Made by a program: the position numbers and the translations under genes | In this document: in pieces, positions 27,706 through 37,935 of the stretch | Layout: the number at the start of each line of letters is the position of its first letter | How positions within the stretch are numbered: the first letter of the stretch is position 1 | Notes under the pieces: model-generated | Database searches by the model: none | The model's input: the letters and a program-made list of their open reading frames with translations, nothing else | What the model was told of the DNA's origin: nothing | Source: Halomonas sp. Y3 | GTDB lineage: Bacteria; Pseudomonadota; Gammaproteobacteria; Pseudomonadales; Halomonadaceae | Length of the DNA: 64,000 nucleotides | Direction: 5' to 3' | Assembly: GCF_024137965.1 (NCBI RefSeq) | Contig: NZ_CP099975.1 | Location: 372,001 to 436,000, forward strand

Positions 27706-29016
27706 TCAGAACCAGGTCAGGCCGATGGCGATGACCGCCCCGGTGATGAACAGCTGGATCAGGCAGAAGCCCATGATGTCCTTGGCCTTGAGGCCAGCGA
27801 TGGCGAGCACCGGCAGGGCCCAGAAGGGCTGCAGCAGGTTGGTCCAGGCGTCACCCCAGGCCACGGCCATGGCCACCCGGGAGACATCCACGCCCAGCGC
27901 CTCGGCGGCGGGCAGCATGACCGGCGCCTGCACGGCCCACTGGCCGCCGCCGGAGGGCACGAAGAGGTTGACGATGCCGGCGCTGATAAAGGACCAGAAG
28001 GGCAGAGAGGTCTCGGTGGCGAACGACACCAGCGCCTCGGACATGCTGGCGGCCAGTCCCGACTGCACCATGATCGCCATGATGCCGGCATAGAAGGGGA
28101 ACTGAATGACGATGCCGGCGCCGCCCTTGATCGCCTCGTTGAGGCTGGTCAGCAGGCTGCGCGGGGTGCGATGCAGCACGATGGCCAGGAACAGGAACAG
28201 GAAGTTGACGATGTTCAGGTTCAGGCCGCCGCCGCGCAGCAGGAAATGGTCGAGCAGGAAGAGCAGCCCGGGGATGCCCACCAGCCAGGCCAGAGTCGTG
28301 CTGTTCTCCAGGCGGTCGGCGGGGCGGTGGATGCGCACCCGGGTCTCCTCGTCATCGGCTAGCAGCTTGGGGTCCACGTAGACGCTCTCCTTGTCGTCGG
28401 GAAGCATCAGGCGGTTGACCAGCGGGATGACGATGAACAGGCAAACCACGATGGCCAGGTTGAAGAAGGCGAAGATGGTGGAGCCGGTACCCACCACGCC
28501 GATCTGGTCGGCGCTGAAGTGGCCGTCGGTGGCGATGGTCAGGGGGATGGAGCCGGCCAGGCCGCCGTGCCACACCACGAAGCCGGAGTAGGCGCTGGCC
28601 ACCAGCAGGCGGTAGTCCACCTTCACCAGGCGGGCGAGCTCCTTGGCGAACAGGGCCCCTACCACCAGGCCGAAGCCCCAGTTGATCCAGCTGGCCGCCA
28701 GCGACACATAGGTGACCAGCAGGATGGCCCCCCCGGGCCCCTTGGCCAGGGCGGCCAGGCGCTGCAGCAGCTTCTTCACCGGCGGGGAGCTCGCCAGCAT
28801 GAAGCCGGTGACCAGCACCAGCAGCATCTGCATGGAGAAGGTCAGCAGTCCCCAGAAGCCGTCGCCCCACATGCGCATCACCGCCAGCGGCGTCTGGCGC
28901 TCCACGGCGATGGCCGCCACGGCGGCGATCACCGTCAGCAGCAGTACGAAGATATAGGGGTCGGGCAGGTAGCGTTCGACCAGCTTGACGGCCGGTCTCG
29001 AGAGGGCCTTGAGCAT
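27706..29016 (-). CDS. atoE: Short-chain fatty acid transporter, AtoE family
   Basis: 436 residues, about 10-12 membrane helices. Imports short-chain fatty acids such as acetoacetate or butyrate. Family features: PDPYIFVLLLTVIAAVAAIA at the start, WGDGFWGLLTFSMQM, SWINWGFGLVVGALFAKEL, the conserved FVPSGGGQWAVQAPV segment and a C-terminal GDAWTNLLQPFWALP. Monocistronic by spacing, ending at a good terminator. No regulatory gene adjacent. Confidence 0.9.
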   Translation of the reverse strand: MLKALSRPAVKLVERYLPDPYIFVLLLTVIAAVAAIAVERQTPLAVMRMWGDGFWGLLTFSMQMLLVLVTGFMLASSPPVKKLLQRLAALAKGPGGAILLVTYVSLAASWINWGFGLVVGALFAKELARLVKVDYRLLVASAYSGFVVWHGGLAGSIPLTIATDGHFSADQIGVVGTGSTIFAFFNLAIVVCLFIVIPLVNRLMLPDDKESVYVDPKLLADDEETRVRIHRPADRLENSTTLAWLVGIPGLLFLLDHFLLRGGGLNLNIVNFLFLFLAIVLHRTPRSLLTSLNEAIKGGAGIVIQFPFYAGIMAIMVQSGLAASMSEALVSFATETSLPFWSFISAGIVNLFVPSGGGQWAVQAPVMLPAAEALGVDVSRVAMAVAWGDAWTNLLQPFWALPVLAIAGLKAKDIMGFCLIQLFITGAVIAIGLTWF

Positions 29017-29095
29017 GTGAGTTCCCTTCTTCTGTTGTCGATCTTCTTATGGATGGCGTGCCACAAGGAAAGTAGCGCAGCCTCAGGGGGTTGCG

Positions 29096-30505
29096 CTAGC
29101 CGGCTCGCCAACGCGCCGGCCCGGCCGGGTCGCACTCGCACCAGCGGGTGCGGCGATAGCGCAGGTAGTAGGCGGCCAGCACGCCGGAGCGCACCGCGGC
29201 AAAGAGCGTAAAGGCGAACCACAGGCCGTGGTTGGTCAGCGCCTCGGGCAGCAGCGTCTGGGTGAGCCACCAGGCCGGCAAGTAGGCCGCCAGGGCGATG
29301 AAGATGCTGTTGCGCATCTCGCGGATCGCCGTGGCGCCGATAAAGACCCCGTCCAGCAGGTAGCTCCACGCCGCGATCAGCGGCATGGCGACCATCCAGG
29401 GCAGGTAGGCGCCCGCCGTGGCGCGCACCTCCGGCAGGCCGGTGAGCAGGGCGATCAGCCACTGGCCGCCTAGGGCGAAGGCCAGGGACGCTGCCCCGGC
29501 GGTGGCAAGCGAAAACCAGGCGGCGCTCTTCACCGCCTGGCCGAACTCGTCCCAGCGCCGGCGCCCCACGGCGCGGCCGGTGATCGCCTCGGCGGCGTGG
29601 GCGAAGCCGTCCAGGGCGTAGCTGGTCAGCATGATGAACTGCAGCAGCACGGCGTTGGCGGCCAGCACGGTATCGCCCTGTGCCGCCCCCCGGGAGGTAA
29701 AGAAGGCCATGGCGAAGAGCAGCCCCAGGGTGCGCACGAAGAGATTGGCGTTGACCGCGAAGAGCTCGCCGTAGGCGGCAAGGGCCAGCAGCCGGCTGCG
29801 CAGGAAGCGTCCATCCAGCAGCCTGAGCTGGCGCGAGACCAGCCAGAGCCCGAAGGCCAGCGCCGTGTAGTCGGCGATCACCGTGGCCCAGGCCACGCCG
29901 TCGCTGGTCATGCCGAGCCCCACCACGAAGAGCAGGTCCAGGACGATATTGACGCTGTTGGTGAGCACCAGGATGGCGAGCGTCACCCGGGAGTTCTGCT
30001 GGCCCAGGAACCAGCCCAGGATGGCGTAGTTGGCCAGTACCGCTGGCGCCGAAAGAATGCGGATGGCGGCGTACTCCGCGGCCAGCGCTGTGGCCGCCTC
30101 GCTGCCGTCCAGCAGCCAGAGGCCCAGCGCGATCATCGGCCCCGAGAAGAGGATCAGCAGGGTGCCGATCACGCCCGCCAGCAGCAGCGACTGGCCGAGC
30201 AGGTTGCGCACCTCGCCGTCGCTTTCGCGGCCCACCGCCTGGGAGGTGAGCCCGGTGGTGCCCATGCGCAGAAAGCCGAAGCCCCAGTAGAGAAAACTGA
30301 AAAGCGTGGCGCCCAGGGTCACGCCGGCCAGGTAGCGGGAGTCCGGCAGATGGCCCATCACGGCGGTATCCACCAGCCCCAGCAGCGGCACGGTGATATT
30401 GGAGAGGATGATTGGCCAGGCCAGCGCCCAGAGGCGCGGGCTGGGGTCTTGGCGTGATGCCCCGGCCTGGCGGGGTGTGCGGGGAGCGGGGCGGGGTGGC
30501 GTCAC
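29096..30505 (-). CDS. dinF: MATE efflux transporter, DinF subfamily
   Basis: 469 residues with 12 membrane helices. Na+/H+-coupled efflux of organic cations or drugs. Typical of DinF: LWALAWPIILSNITVPLLGLVDTAVMG early on, GFLRMGTTGLTSQAVGRES, and an internal duplication with DGFAHAAEAITGRAVGR. The start is a GTG at 30505 with about 25 polar residues ahead of helix 1; a later start is possible. Extended Arg/Pro-rich N-terminus is unusual. Confidence 0.88.
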   Translation of the reverse strand: MTPPRPAPRTPRQAGASRQDPSPRLWALAWPIILSNITVPLLGLVDTAVMGHLPDSRYLAGVTLGATLFSFLYWGFGFLRMGTTGLTSQAVGRESDGEVRNLLGQSLLLAGVIGTLLILFSGPMIALGLWLLDGSEAATALAAEYAAIRILSAPAVLANYAILGWFLGQQNSRVTLAILVLTNSVNIVLDLLFVVGLGMTSDGVAWATVIADYTALAFGLWLVSRQLRLLDGRFLRSRLLALAAYGELFAVNANLFVRTLGLLFAMAFFTSRGAAQGDTVLAANAVLLQFIMLTSYALDGFAHAAEAITGRAVGRRRWDEFGQAVKSAAWFSLATAGAASLAFALGGQWLIALLTGLPEVRATAGAYLPWMVAMPLIAAWSYLLDGVFIGATAIREMRNSIFIALAAYLPAWWLTQTLLPEALTNHGLWFAFTLFAAVRSGVLAAYYLRYRRTRWCECDPAGPARWRAG

Positions 30506-30817
30506 ATCGGACCTGGCTGCTGGCGGTGAAGGGCGAGAGGGTGAATGGGTGAAAGCGGCCTATCCTCGCCGCGCCGTGGCGATAACGCAACCGCGGCCCG
30601 CGACCCGGTGCGACACCGCACCGCATGAGTCGCATAGGGGCGAAGTGTAAAGGGCGGAGGCCGATATCATGTAAACAAGAGCGCTCAATGACCCTTTTTC
30701 CTTATCAATGTCCCGATTTTTGTTGGCTGGAAGTCCTGCTTTGTTTCAATGATTTTTAATCGTTGTTTTTGTGTGAATATTTGCGGTCGCCCGCTTTAAA
30801 GGCGCACAGCGGGAACC

Positions 30818-30831
30818 TTGATATACATCAT
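30818..30831 (+). promoter_or_regulatory. FNR/Anr-like box upstream of cydA
   Basis: TTGATATACATCAT differs from the TTGAT-N4-ATCAA consensus at one base. It sits about 100 bp upstream of the cydA ATG, consistent with induction at low oxygen. Confidence 0.6.
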
Positions 30832-30932
30832 CATTGCGACGCCAAGCCTTACCTATAGTGCTGAAAGCAGCGCCTGCCATGTCCCGTCTCTGGCTGCCTG
30901 CTGTGATATCCGCCCATTTCACGGAGTCGCAC

Positions 30933-32513
30933 ATGGACATCGTTGAACTATCCAGGTTGCAGTTCGCCTTCACGGCGATGGTGCATTTCCTGTTTGTACC
31001 ACTCACGCTGGGTCTCTCGATCCTGCTGGCGATGATGGAGACGGTCTACGTGATGACCGGCAAGACCATCTATCGCGAAATGACCAAGTTCTGGGGCAAG
31101 CTGTTCGGCATCAACTTTGCCCTGGGGGTCACCACCGGCATCGCCATGGAGTTTCAGTTCGGGACCAACTGGTCCTACTACTCCCACTATGTCGGCGACA
31201 TCTTCGGGGCGCCGCTGGCCATCGAGGCGCTGATGGCCTTCTTCCTGGAGTCGACCCTGGTGGGGCTCTTCTTCTTCGGCTGGGACCGCATGTCGAAGCA
31301 GAAGCACCTCGCCGTCACCTGGCTGATGGCCCTGGCCACCAACCTCTCCGCGCTCTGGATCCTGGTCGCCAACGGCTGGATGCAGTACCCCATCGGCTCC
31401 GAGTTCAACCTCGAGACCATGCGCATGGAGCTGACCAGCTTCAGCGAGGTGCTGCTCAGCCCGGTGGCCCAGGTCAAGTTCGTGCACACCGTCTCCGCCG
31501 GCTACGTCACCGGTGCCGTCTTCGTGCTGGCCATCTCCAGCTGGTACCTGCTCAAGGGCCGCGAGGTCGCCTTCGCTCGGCGCAGCTTCGCCATTGCCTC
31601 CGCCTTTGGCCTGGCCGCCGTGCTGTCGGTGATCGTGCTGGGCGACGAGTCCGGCTATGAGCTGGGCGACGTGCAGAAGGTCAAGCTGGCCGCCATCGAG
31701 GCGGAGTGGGAGACCCAGCCGGCGCCTGCCGCCTTCACCCTGGTGGGGCTGCCCAACGAGGCGGAGCAGCGCACCGACTTCGCCATCCATATTCCCGCCG
31801 CCCTGGGGCTGATCGCCACTCGCTCCCTGGACCAGGAGGTGACCGGTATTCGCGAGCTCAAGGAGCAGCACCGCGAGCGCATCATCACCGGCCAGGAGGC
31901 CTACGAGCTGCTCTACCGCCTGCGTCGCGGCGAAGGCAGCGAGGCCGACGAGGCCCGCTTCGAGGAGGTGCGCGGCGACCTGGGCTATGGCCTGCTGCTC
32001 AGCGCCTATACCGACGACGTGCCCAATGCCACCGCCGCCGAGATCGAGCGCGCCGTGGAAGCCTCGGTGCCCAAGGTGTGGCCGCTGTTCTGGACCTTCC
32101 GCATCATGGTGGCCGCCGGCTTCATCATGCTGGTGCTCTTCGTGCTGGCCTTCTGGCACAGCGTGCGTCGCCAGCCCGAGAAGTCCCCCTGGCTGCTGCG
32201 CTTCGCTCTCTACAGCCTGCCGCTGCCCTGGATCGCCTCCGAGGCCGGCTGGTTCGTGGCCGAGTATGGCCGCCAGCCCTGGGCCATCGGCGAGATCCTG
32301 CCGATCCATATCGCCGTCTCCCACCTGACGGTCAACCAGGTGCTCTTCACCCTGATCGCCATCGCCGTGCTCTACACCATCTTCGTGATCATCGAGATCT
32401 GGCTGATGCAGCACTTCGCTCGCAAGGGGCCCTCCGGCAGCGGCTATCACGCCGGCCCGGACGACCTCGATGCGCCCGACACCGCGCTGGCAAGCAAGCC
32501 TCAGGAGGCATGA
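30933..32513 (+). CDS. cydA: Cytochrome bd-I ubiquinol oxidase subunit I
   Basis: 526 residues from ATG 30933, matching the family N-terminus ([20 protein letters not shown]). Catalytic subunit oxidising quinol and reducing O2 in the inner membrane. Heme-ligand His in AMVHFLFVP and [15 protein letters not shown], and the GRQPW motif near residue 445, are present. Length and Q-loop residues ([11 protein letters not shown]..., [13 protein letters not shown]) match the long-Q-loop, E. coli-type enzyme rather than cyanide-insensitive CIO. Heads the cydABX-DC cluster; cydB starts one bp after the stop. Confidence 0.96.
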   Translation: MDIVELSRLQFAFTAMVHFLFVPLTLGLSILLAMMETVYVMTGKTIYREMTKFWGKLFGINFALGVTTGIAMEFQFGTNWSYYSHYVGDIFGAPLAIEALMAFFLESTLVGLFFFGWDRMSKQKHLAVTWLMALATNLSALWILVANGWMQYPIGSEFNLETMRMELTSFSEVLLSPVAQVKFVHTVSAGYVTGAVFVLAISSWYLLKGREVAFARRSFAIASAFGLAAVLSVIVLGDESGYELGDVQKVKLAAIEAEWETQPAPAAFTLVGLPNEAEQRTDFAIHIPAALGLIATRSLDQEVTGIRELKEQHRERIITGQEAYELLYRLRRGEGSEADEARFEEVRGDLGYGLLLSAYTDDVPNATAAEIERAVEASVPKVWPLFWTFRIMVAAGFIMLVLFVLAFWHSVRRQPEKSPWLLRFALYSLPLPWIASEAGWFVAEYGRQPWAIGEILPIHIAVSHLTVNQVLFTLIAIAVLYTIFVIIEIWLMQHFARKGPSGSGYHAGPDDLDAPDTALASKPQEA

Positions 32514-32514
32514 C

Positions 32515-33651
32515 ATGGACTACGAAACGCTCAGATTCATCTGGTGGGTGCTGATCGGCGTGCTGCTGATCGGGTTCGCGGTCACCGACGGCTTCGACAT
32601 GGGGGTGGCCAGCCTGCTCAAGGTGGTGGGCCACAACGACGAGGAGCGCCGGGTGATGATCAACTCCATGGCGCCCCACTGGGACGGCAACCAGGTGTGG
32701 CTGATCACCGCCGGCGGCGCGCTCTTCGCCGCCTGGCCGCCGGTCTACGCCGCCGCCTTCAACGGCTTCTACCTGGCGCTGATGCTGACCCTGTTCGCGC
32801 TCTTCCTGCGCCCGCTGGCCTTCGACTACCGCTCCAAGCTCGACAGCCCCGTGTGGCGCAGCCGCTGGGACTGGATGCTGACCATCGGCTCGGCGGTGCC
32901 GGCGCTGATCTTCGGCGTCGCCTTCGGCAACCTGCTGCAGGGCGTGCCCTTCCAGTTCGACGACATCCTGCGCCTGGACTACCAGGGCGGACTGCTCGGC
33001 CTGCTCAACCCCTTCGCGCTGCTGGCCGGGCTGCTCAGCCTGCTGATGTTTGTCACCCATGGCGCCGCCTGGCTGCAGATGAAGACCGAGGGCGAGCTGC
33101 GCGCCCGCAGCGCCGCCATCGGCACCCTGACCGCCCTGGTCTGCGCGGGGCTCTTCCTGGTGGCGGGGGTCTGGCTGATGTTCGGCGTGGACGGCTACCA
33201 GGTGACCAGCGTCATCGACACCCAGGGCCACAACGCCACCACCGCCAAGCTGGTGGAGGCGAGCGCCGGCGGCTGGATGGCCAACTATGCGCGCTTCCCG
33301 GCGCTCTGGCTGCTGCCGCTGCTGGGCCTTGCGGGCTTCTTGCTCTGCTCGCTGACCATGAAGGCGGGACGCCACGTGCTGGCCTTCGTCAGCTCTTCGC
33401 TGGCCATGGCCATGGTGATCGTCACCACCGGCGTCACCATGTTCCCCTTCGTGATGCCCTCGTCGCTCAACCCGGCCCACAGCCTGACCATGTGGGACGC
33501 CACCGCCAGCTACATGACGCTGATGATCATGTTCGTGGTGGTCTGCATCTTCGTGCCGCTGGTGCTCGCCTACACCGCCTGGAGCTACTGGGTGATGCGC
33601 GGCCGGCTCAACGAGCAGTACATCCGCGACAACGACAAGGCGCTCTACTGA
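32515..33651 (+). CDS. cydB: Cytochrome bd-I ubiquinol oxidase subunit II
   Basis: 378 residues, ATG 32515 with AGGAGG at 32502. Structural partner of CydA with about 8-9 membrane helices. Hallmarks GFAVTDGFDMGVASLL, MAPHWDGNQVWLITAGGALFAAWPPVYA and the MWDATASYMTLMIMF end region are intact. One bp separates it from cydA. Confidence 0.96.
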   Translation: MDYETLRFIWWVLIGVLLIGFAVTDGFDMGVASLLKVVGHNDEERRVMINSMAPHWDGNQVWLITAGGALFAAWPPVYAAAFNGFYLALMLTLFALFLRPLAFDYRSKLDSPVWRSRWDWMLTIGSAVPALIFGVAFGNLLQGVPFQFDDILRLDYQGGLLGLLNPFALLAGLLSLLMFVTHGAAWLQMKTEGELRARSAAIGTLTALVCAGLFLVAGVWLMFGVDGYQVTSVIDTQGHNATTAKLVEASAGGWMANYARFPALWLLPLLGLAGFLLCSLTMKAGRHVLAFVSSSLAMAMVIVTTGVTMFPFVMPSSLNPAHSLTMWDATASYMTLMIMFVVVCIFVPLVLAYTAWSYWVMRGRLNEQYIRDNDKALY

Positions 33652-33677
33652 GCCCGGCCTGAAAGGAGATTACGACG

Positions 33678-33806
33678 ATGTGGTACTTCGCCTGGATTCT
33701 CGGCGTCACCCTGGCCGCCGCCCTCGGCATCCTCAACGCCATGTGGCTGGAGCTCAACGGCTATGAAGGCGAAAGCGCCGGAGAGGACCATGAGCGCGAC
33801 GGCTGA
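33678..33806 (+). CDS. cydX: Cytochrome bd small subunit CydX
   Basis: 42 residues, too short for routine gene callers. Single membrane helix with the diagnostic start MWYFAWILGVTLAAA and family motif LNAMWLELN. AAAGGAG upstream of the ATG. Stabilises the CydAB complex. The downstream cydD ATG (33790) lies inside its last codons, so translation is coupled. Confidence 0.95.
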   Translation: MWYFAWILGVTLAAALGILNAMWLELNGYEGESAGEDHERDG

Positions 33807-35610
33807 GTCGCCCACCCCGCGGCAGCGGCTAGCCCGCTGCCTCGCCCCTCAGCGCCACTGGCTGCGCGGTGCGCTGCTGCTGGCGCTGTCGGGCGCCGTG
33901 CTGCTGGTGGCCCAGAGCTGGCTGATGGCGGCCCTCTTTTCCTACTGGCTGCTGGCCTGGCAGGGGCTGGCACCCGCCGAGGCGCCGGCGGCCTGGTGGC
34001 TTCCCGCCCTGGCCGCCTGCCTGGCCCTGCGCCCGCTGCTGCACGCCGGCCGCGAGGCGCTCTCGCGCCGGGCCAGCCGCGACGCCCGGGCCGCGCTGCG
34101 CCGCACGCTGCTCGAGCGGCTGGGCGCGCTGGGCCCGGCGCGGCGGCGCTACGGCAGCGACGGCGCCCTGGGCGCCAAGGTGCTGGAGCAGGTGGACGCC
34201 CTGGACGGCTATATCGCCCGCTACCGGGTGCAGAGCCGCCTGGCGGTGCTGGTGCCGCTGCTGCTGGGCGGCATGGTCGCCCTGCACAGCCCCCTGGCCG
34301 CCGGCCTGATGCTGCTCACGGCCCCCCTGGTGCCGCTCTTCATGGTGCTGGTGGGGCGCGCCGCCGCCGGCGCCAGCCGCCGTCAGCTCGAGACCCTGGC
34401 GCGGCTGGGCGGCCACTTTCTCGACCTGGCCCGGGGCATGGGCACCCTGCAGCGCCTGGGCGCCACCGCCCAGGCGGGGCGGCGCATCGCCGCCGCCAGC
34501 GAGGCCTACCGCGGCCGCACCATGGGGGTGCTGCGCCTGGCCTTCCTCTCCAGCGCCGTGCTGGAGTTCTTCTCCGCCCTGGCCATCGCCCTGGTGGCGC
34601 TCTACCTGGGGCTTGGCCTGCTCGGCATCCTGCCCTGGGCCAAGGGCGAGGTGCCGGTGATCTATCAGTCGGCGCTCTTCATCCTGCTGCTGGCCCCGGA
34701 GTTCTACGCGCCGCTGCGCCAGCTGGGCGCCGACTACCACGCCCGGGCCGAGGCCGAGGGCGCCATGGACGAGCTGGCGCCGCTGCTCGACGCGACCCCC
34801 TGGCGCCCCGAAGCGCGCCGGGCGCCCGCCTTGGGCGCCAGCCCGCCCCGGCTCGACTGCCGCGAGCTGGCCCTGTTCGGCGACGGCGGCCGCTGCCGCC
34901 TGGCACCGCTCACCCTGAGCCTGGCGCCCGGCGAGCGGCTGCTGGTGCAGGGAGAGAGCGGCAGCGGCAAGTCGAGCCTGCTGGAGGCGCTGCTCGGCTT
35001 CTCTCCCTACGCGGGCTCGCTGCGCGTCGACGGCGTTGAGCTGGCCGAGCTCGACCGGCAGGCCTGGCACCGCCGCCTGGGCTACCTGGGCCAGCAGCCG
35101 CCGGTGCTGCGCGGCAGCGTGGCCGACAACCTGCGCCTGGCCGCCCCCGCCGCCGGCGATGCCGAGCTGGTGGCCGTGCTCGAGCGGGTCGAGCTCTGGC
35201 CGCTGCTGGCGAAGCGCCAGGGCCTGGCCACGGTCCTGGGCGAGCGCGGCCGCGGGCTCTCCGGCGGCCAGCTGCAGCGCCTGGCCCTGGCCCAGCTGCT
35301 GCTGAGCGAGGCGCCGCTGTGGCTCTTCGACGAGCCCACCGCCCACCTCGACCCGGACGCCGCCCAGCGCCTCCACGGCCTGATCGAACGGCTCAGCCGC
35401 GGGCGCAGCGTGCTGCTGGTCAGCCACGAGGCCGACGGCCTCGACTGGGTGGATCGCCGCCTGGCGCTGGCCGCTCCCGCCGCCGCCCGCGATCCATCCG
35501 CCGCGTTTGATCTGCCCGCCGCGGCGCTCGATACCGCTGCCGCCGCCCCGGCCGTTGCCGCCCCGGCGGTCGCCACCCATCGTCAGGAGACGCCGGCATG
35601 TCAGAGCTGA
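33790..35610 (+). CDS. cydD: Thiol-reductant ABC exporter subunit CydD
   Basis: 606 residues. With CydC, exports glutathione/cysteine to the periplasm, needed for cytochrome bd assembly. Start ATG 33790 overlaps cydX by 17 bp; the upstream in-frame ATG at 33763 would extend further into cydX. Six membrane helices, then Walker A GESGSGKSS, signature LSGGQLQRLALAQLLL and Walker B LWLFDEPTAHLD. An Ala/Pro-rich tail (about the last 45 residues) is low-complexity. Confidence 0.93.
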   Translation: MSATAESPTPRQRLARCLAPQRHWLRGALLLALSGAVLLVAQSWLMAALFSYWLLAWQGLAPAEAPAAWWLPALAACLALRPLLHAGREALSRRASRDARAALRRTLLERLGALGPARRRYGSDGALGAKVLEQVDALDGYIARYRVQSRLAVLVPLLLGGMVALHSPLAAGLMLLTAPLVPLFMVLVGRAAAGASRRQLETLARLGGHFLDLARGMGTLQRLGATAQAGRRIAAASEAYRGRTMGVLRLAFLSSAVLEFFSALAIALVALYLGLGLLGILPWAKGEVPVIYQSALFILLLAPEFYAPLRQLGADYHARAEAEGAMDELAPLLDATPWRPEARRAPALGASPPRLDCRELALFGDGGRCRLAPLTLSLAPGERLLVQGESGSGKSSLLEALLGFSPYAGSLRVDGVELAELDRQAWHRRLGYLGQQPPVLRGSVADNLRLAAPAAGDAELVAVLERVELWPLLAKRQGLATVLGERGRGLSGGQLQRLALAQLLLSEAPLWLFDEPTAHLDPDAAQRLHGLIERLSRGRSVLLVSHEADGLDWVDRRLALAAPAAARDPSAAFDLPAAALDTAAAAPAVAAPAVATHRQETPACQS

Positions 35611-37343
35611 AGCCCGCCATCCGCCTGGTCGACCTGCTGCGCCTGCGCCGCGGCGGCTGGGCGCTCGCCTTTACCATCGGCGCCGCCACTCTGCTGGCGG
35701 TGGTGGCCCTGCTGGCCATCTCCGGCTGGTTTATCACCGCGGCGGCCGCCGCCGGGGTGGCCACTGTGGCGCTGCTGGGCTTCGACTACTTCCGCCCCGC
35801 GGCGCTGATCCGGCTCTGCGCCATCGTGCGCACCGCCGGGCGCTACGGCGAGCGCCTGGCCTCCCACCACGCCGCCCTGGGGCTGCTCAAGGACCTGCGC
35901 TGCCGGCTCTTCGACGCCCTGGGGCGCCGCGCCCCCAGCGCCGCCCGCCCGGGCCCGGGCAGCGCCGCCGCCATGCATCGCCTGGTCACCGATATCGACC
36001 AGCTCGACCGCTTCGCCCTCAGCGCCCTGCTGCCCTGGGCCTGGGCGGGGCTGCTCTCGCTTGTGGTCATGGGGCTGCTGGCCTGGCTCGATCTCACCCT
36101 GCTGCTGGTGGCGCTGCCCGGCCTGCTGCTGGCCTGGCTGGGGCTGCCGCTGCTCACCCTCTGGCAGGGCAGCCGCCTGGCGCGGCGCGACGCCGCGCTG
36201 GCCGAGGCCCGCCGGGAGGCCCTGGTGGAGCCCCTGAGTGCCATCACCCCGCTGCTGCTCTGGGGGCGCTGGGGGCAGATGCAGCGCGAGGTGGTCGGCC
36301 GCGACGAGCGCTGCCTGGCCAACCAGGAGCGCCAGCAGCGCCTGGCGAGCCTGGTGGGAGCGCTCCAGCAGGGGGCCCTGGGGCTCGCTATCGTGGCGGT
36401 ACTCTGGTGGGGGGCGCCGCTGCTGCTGGCCCCCGAGGCGGCGGACTCACGGCTGACGGTGGCGCTGCTGCTGGCCGCGGTGCTGGCGCTGCTGGGCCTC
36501 GGCGAGATCCTCGCCCCCCTGGCGGGCAGCTTTGTGTCGCTGGGCGCCAGCCTGGCCGCCCGGGATCGTCTCAACGCCCTGGTGGCGGGCACCCCCGGCG
36601 AGCCGGCGTCGGCATGGGCGCCGGCAGAGGTTGGGGGAGAAGCAGGGGGAGAGTTAAAGGCCGAGGCCCCCGCGGCGCCCTGGTCCCTGGAGCTCTCTGG
36701 CGTCGGCGCCCGGCTGCCGGGGGCCCTCAACGGCCCCGAGGGGGTCTCCTTTACCCTGGCGGGCGGCGAGGTGCTCTGCCTGAGCGGACCCTCAGGCTGC
36801 GGCAAATCGACGCTGCTGCAGGTGCTGGCCGGGGAGCTTGCCCCTTCGGCGGGGGAGTGCCGCCTCAACGGCCGACCCCTCGAGGCGTGGCGCCTCGACG
36901 AGACCATCGGCTACCTGCCCCAGCAGTGGGACCTCTTCGACATGAGCCTGGCCGCCAACCTGCGCCTGGGCGACGCCGGCGCCAGCGACGAGGCGCTCTG
37001 GGCGCTGCTCGATGAGCTGGCCCTGGGCGACTGGGCCCGGGCGCTGCCTCGGGGGCTGGACACCCCCCTGGGGGAGTATGGCGCCGCGGTCTCCGGGGGC
37101 CAGGCCCGGCGCATCGCCCTGGCCCGGCTGCTGCTGGCGCGCCGGCCCGTGCTGCTGCTGGATGAGCCCCTGGCGGGGCTGGACGCCGCCACCCGGGCGC
37201 GGGTGGTCGAGTGCCTGCTGCGCCGCCAGGGGCAGGGGCTGCTGGTGGTCGCCAGCCACGTGCCGCTGGGCGCGGCGGCGCAGGCCCGGGCGGGGCGGGT
37301 CAGGATGCTGCGGCTGGGTGAGGAGGGCGAGACGCTGCCTTGA
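35598..37343 (+). CDS. cydC: Thiol-reductant ABC exporter subunit CydC
   Basis: 581 residues, overlapping cydD by 13 bp. Membrane domain begins after RLRRGGWALAFTIGAATLL; nucleotide-binding domain has Walker A GPSGCGKST, signature VSGGQARRIALARLLL and Walker B VLLLDEPLAGLD. Last gene of the cyd cluster. Confidence 0.93.
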   Translation: MSELKPAIRLVDLLRLRRGGWALAFTIGAATLLAVVALLAISGWFITAAAAAGVATVALLGFDYFRPAALIRLCAIVRTAGRYGERLASHHAALGLLKDLRCRLFDALGRRAPSAARPGPGSAAAMHRLVTDIDQLDRFALSALLPWAWAGLLSLVVMGLLAWLDLTLLLVALPGLLLAWLGLPLLTLWQGSRLARRDAALAEARREALVEPLSAITPLLLWGRWGQMQREVVGRDERCLANQERQQRLASLVGALQQGALGLAIVAVLWWGAPLLLAPEAADSRLTVALLLAAVLALLGLGEILAPLAGSFVSLGASLAARDRLNALVAGTPGEPASAWAPAEVGGEAGGELKAEAPAAPWSLELSGVGARLPGALNGPEGVSFTLAGGEVLCLSGPSGCGKSTLLQVLAGELAPSAGECRLNGRPLEAWRLDETIGYLPQQWDLFDMSLAANLRLGDAGASDEALWALLDELALGDWARALPRGLDTPLGEYGAAVSGGQARRIALARLLLARRPVLLLDEPLAGLDAATRARVVECLLRRQGQGLLVVASHVPLGAAAQARAGRVRMLRLGEEGETLP

Positions 37344-37628
37344 TAGGGAACAAGGTGTTGCGGGTTAGATTGTGTCTTTTCGTAATTTGTGTGTTACATT
37401 TTGGGTGTGGGGCCGGTGCTAACCCCTTGGAGGGAGGGTGCTCCTCCCACTTTGTGGGTAGCTGCTTACACCTTGTAAGTATGAATCTACAACGCCGTTG
37501 GCTATCATGCCGACAAGGCCCTGCGCCATGGAGTGAGCCCTCAGGCGCCGCCTGAGCTCTCCCACCCTGTTTGACGCCGCCGCCGGGTGGCGGTCGCAAC
37601 CTAACGCCCACCGGGCAAGGAGTCACAC
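37344..37628 (+). other. Intergenic region upstream of the Tad locus
   Basis: The first 80 bp are T-rich and may hold the flp promoter. Two small perfect palindromes follow: CCCACTTTGTGGG (37446-37458) and CTTACACCTTGTAAG (37465-37479), both operator-like. A further hairpin CTCAGGC-GCC-GCCTGAG lies near 37539-37555. No gene seen. Confidence 0.5.
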
Positions 37629-37892
37629 ATGTCCCCGATCCAGCGCATGACACAGCTGATCCAGCGCGGCCACGCCGAGGCCAGCGCCACCCTTAACACC
37701 GCCGCCTCCCGCCGCCAGCGCGGGGCTAGTGCCATCGAGTATGTGATTATCGCCGCGGTGATTGCCTTTGCGATCTTTGCAGTTGCGGGTATAGGTGATG
37801 ACAGTCTGATTGGTTCAGCATTCAAAACATTCTTTGATCAAATCGCTGACATCGTTACAGACTCAACTGGCGGCGAGGCGGGGGGCACCTGA
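37629..37892 (+). CDS. flp: Flp-type pilin
   Basis: 87 residues. Major subunit of the Tad pilus. Positively charged leader of about 32 residues, then RGASAIEYVIIAAVIAFAIFAV, the Flp motif with Glu at +5 and a hydrophobic helix after a Gly cleavage site. The leader is longer than usual. No TadV prepilin peptidase is in the window, so it must be encoded elsewhere. Good GCAAGGAG upstream. A strong hairpin follows the gene. Confidence 0.93.
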   Translation: MSPIQRMTQLIQRGHAEASATLNTAASRRQRGASAIEYVIIAAVIAFAIFAVAGIGDDSLIGSAFKTFFDQIADIVTDSTGGEAGGT

Positions 37893-37935
37893 GGTTAATC
37901 CGGAGCTGCCTAGCTCCTAGCTTTTCCGTCCAGCT

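Noticed and set aside
30948..32516. 522-residue minus-strand frame antisense to cydA
   Set aside because: Shadow of a strongly conserved gene.
37344..37628. Recognisable sigma-70 promoter for flp
   Set aside because: T-rich sequence present but no clear -35/-10 pair.
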